Assembly: GCA_021777365.1 (NCBI GenBank)
Contig: JAJYDP010000365.1
Span: 1 to 5,566 of the forward strand
Direction of reading: 5' to 3'
Source of the DNA: Chloroflexota bacterium
GTDB taxonomy: Bacteria; Chloroflexota; Limnocylindria; Limnocylindrales; CSP1-4
Length of the DNA: 5,566 nucleotides
The notes beneath the pieces are model-generated. The model was not told the DNA's origin. It ran no database searches and saw only the letters and a list, made by a program, of their open reading frames with translations. Positions 4,564-5,566 of this stretch are shown here, piece after piece. The stretch's first letter is position 1; every line of letters starts with the position of its first letter. Made by a program: the position numbers and the translations under genes.

Positions 4564-5566
4564 TCACCCGGCGGCCGACAGCGCCTCCAGCGCCTCGGGC
4601 AGGTCCGCCCGGCCGAAGCCGAGCCGGAACCGGTCGGGGGCACAGCCGAATGCCGGCCCCGGAGCGACCACCACGCCGGCGCGGTCGCGCCAGTGCGCGA
4701 GCACGGCGTCCGGGTCGCCGCCGTGGCGCGCGAGCAGGGGCGCCGCGATGCGGGCCACCGAGACGGTGGTGGCCGCGGGTCGCTGCCATGCGAACAGGTC
4801 CGGGTGGGCCGCGACGAATGTCTCCAGCCGCGCCTGGTTCGCCACGCACAGCCGCCGCGTGCGCTCGCGCAGCGCCCGCTCCGCGCGCAGGGCGATGGTC
4901 GCGAGAATCTCGGACGGGCCGGCCGCGCACAGCGTCGTGTAGTCCTTGATCGCCATCGCGTGCGCGCGCAGCTCGCGGTCGCCGGTGACCAGCCAGCCGA
5001 TCCGGAGCCCGGCCAGCCCGTACACCTTGGAGGTGACGCCGACCGCCACCGACCGGCCGGAGCACTCCGTCACGGAGGGTGCCGTCTCGCCGGCCCATTC
5101 GAGCCCGCGGTAGACCTCGTCGCCGACCACGCGGATCCCGAGCGCATCGCACCGCGCGACGATCTCGCGCAGCTGCTCGCCCGACGCCGCCACGCCCGTC
5201 GGGTTGTGCGGCACGTTGAGCACGAGGAGCTTCGCGCCGGGGCGCAGCGCCTCCATCAGTCGCTCGAACGGAAAGCGCCACGCGTCGCCGTCCTCCTCGA
5301 CCGGGACCAGGTCGAGCGCGGCGCCCATCGCCCGCGGCACCTCGTGGAGCGACTGGTAGGCGGGCGTCAGCGCGATCGCGCGGTCCCCGGGCTCCAGCGT
5401 CGCTGCGAACGCGAGCAGGAGGGCCTCGGCCGCCCCGACCGCGACCAGCACGTCGTCCGGACCCCGGCCGGGATACAGGGCCGCGATCGCCGCGCGCAGC
5501 TCCGGGTCACCGGCCGCCGTGCGATAGCCCAACCGTAGCCGTTCCCAGCGCTCTCGCTGGTCGGCG
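4564..5566 (-). CDS. PLP-dependent class I/II aminotransferase, N-terminus beyond the right edge
   Basis: 333 residues are visible; the frame stays open to the window edge. The first visible part reads WERLRLGYRTAAGDPELR, a region that in this fold lies tens of residues into the protein, so the start is outside. The fold type I motifs follow in order (numbering from the first visible residue): NVPHNPTG (117-124), DEVYR (149-153, with the Asp that pairs with the PLP pyridine nitrogen and the Tyr that contacts PLP), the Schiff-base lysine K180 in TSKVYGLAG (codon at 5028-5026), R188 in GLRIGW near the phosphate, and the C-terminal RFRLGFGR (312-319) whose arginine binds the substrate carboxylate. 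The catalytic set is complete, so it should transfer an amino group between an amino acid and a 2-oxo acid. The substrate is not clear: the segment KDYTTLCAAGPSE (207-219) is distinctive but does not let me name one. It ends 153 bp before the kinase and is probably a separate unit. Confidence 0.94.
   Translation of the reverse strand, partial: ADQRERWERLRLGYRTAAGDPELRAAIAALYPGRGPDDVLVAVGAAEALLLAFAATLEPGDRAIALTPAYQSLHEVPRAMGAALDLVPVEEDGDAWRFPFERLMEALRPGAKLLVLNVPHNPTGVAASGEQLREIVARCDALGIRVVGDEVYRGLEWAGETAPSVTECSGRSVAVGVTSKVYGLAGLRIGWLVTGDRELRAHAMAIKDYTTLCAAGPSEILATIALRAERALRERTRRLCVANQARLETFVAAHPDLFAWQRPAATTVSVARIAAPLLARHGGDPDAVLAHWRDRAGVVVAPGPAFGCAPDRFRLGFGRADLPEALEALSAAG

Noticed and set aside
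3248..5281. Minus-strand open frame of 677 codons spanning aminotransferase and kinase
   Set aside because: It is an alternative frame of the two real genes. The translation is Arg/Gly/Ala-rich and crosses the intergenic gap without any domain.
5530..5532. TTG at 5532 as the start of the aminotransferase
   Set aside because: The frame stays open to the window edge with sequence that fits the family (WERLRLGYRTAAGDPELR), and a class I aminotransferase needs more residues before this point. The gene is simply truncated by the window.

Overview
The window is high-GC bacterial DNA (roughly 70% G+C by eye) with every credible gene on the minus strand. It reads from right to left: an aminotransferase cut by the right edge, a membrane sensor histidine kinase, its NarL/LuxR-type response regulator, a large Fe-S/FAD/NAD(P)H oxidoreductase, and a small membrane protein cut by the left edge. 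The kinase and regulator sequences recall those of high-GC Chloroflexota and Actinomycetota. I cannot choose between these phyla from the sequence alone. There are no rRNA, tRNA, CRISPR, insertion-sequence or phage signals.

Layout. Positions 5566-4564 hold the C-terminal 333 residues of a PLP-dependent class I/II aminotransferase, with an 11-bp hairpin starting 6 nt after its stop codon that may end the transcript. A 153-nt gap (4411-4563) carries imperfect palindromes and a weak promoter candidate for the next gene. Positions 4410-3103 encode a GAF-domain histidine kinase. Its stop codon overlaps the start codon of the response regulator (3103-2462) by one base. A 199-nt gap (2263-2461) then contains a near-copy of the regulator's last codons, a GC-rich dyad, and a perfect 8-bp inverted repeat whose proximal arm covers the Shine-Dalgarno sequence of the next gene. 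Positions 2262-265 encode the 665-residue oxidoreductase. Its stop codon overlaps the GTG start of the small membrane protein (268-1, incomplete) by four bases.

How the genes may work together (inference). The kinase and regulator form a classical two-component pair made as one unit. The oxidoreductase and the membrane protein are translationally coupled, and may form a membrane-attached electron-transfer module in which NAD(P)H electrons pass through FAD and several [4Fe-4S] clusters. The codirectional arrangement suggests that the regulator controls the redox pair, or that all four genes share one transcript with a translational checkpoint at the hairpin. The aminotransferase is probably a separate unit.

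Nothing here proves a new system. The points most worth following are the Shine-Dalgarno-masking hairpin, the duplicated regulator tail, the unusual cysteine layout of the oxidoreductase and its unrecognised membrane partner.
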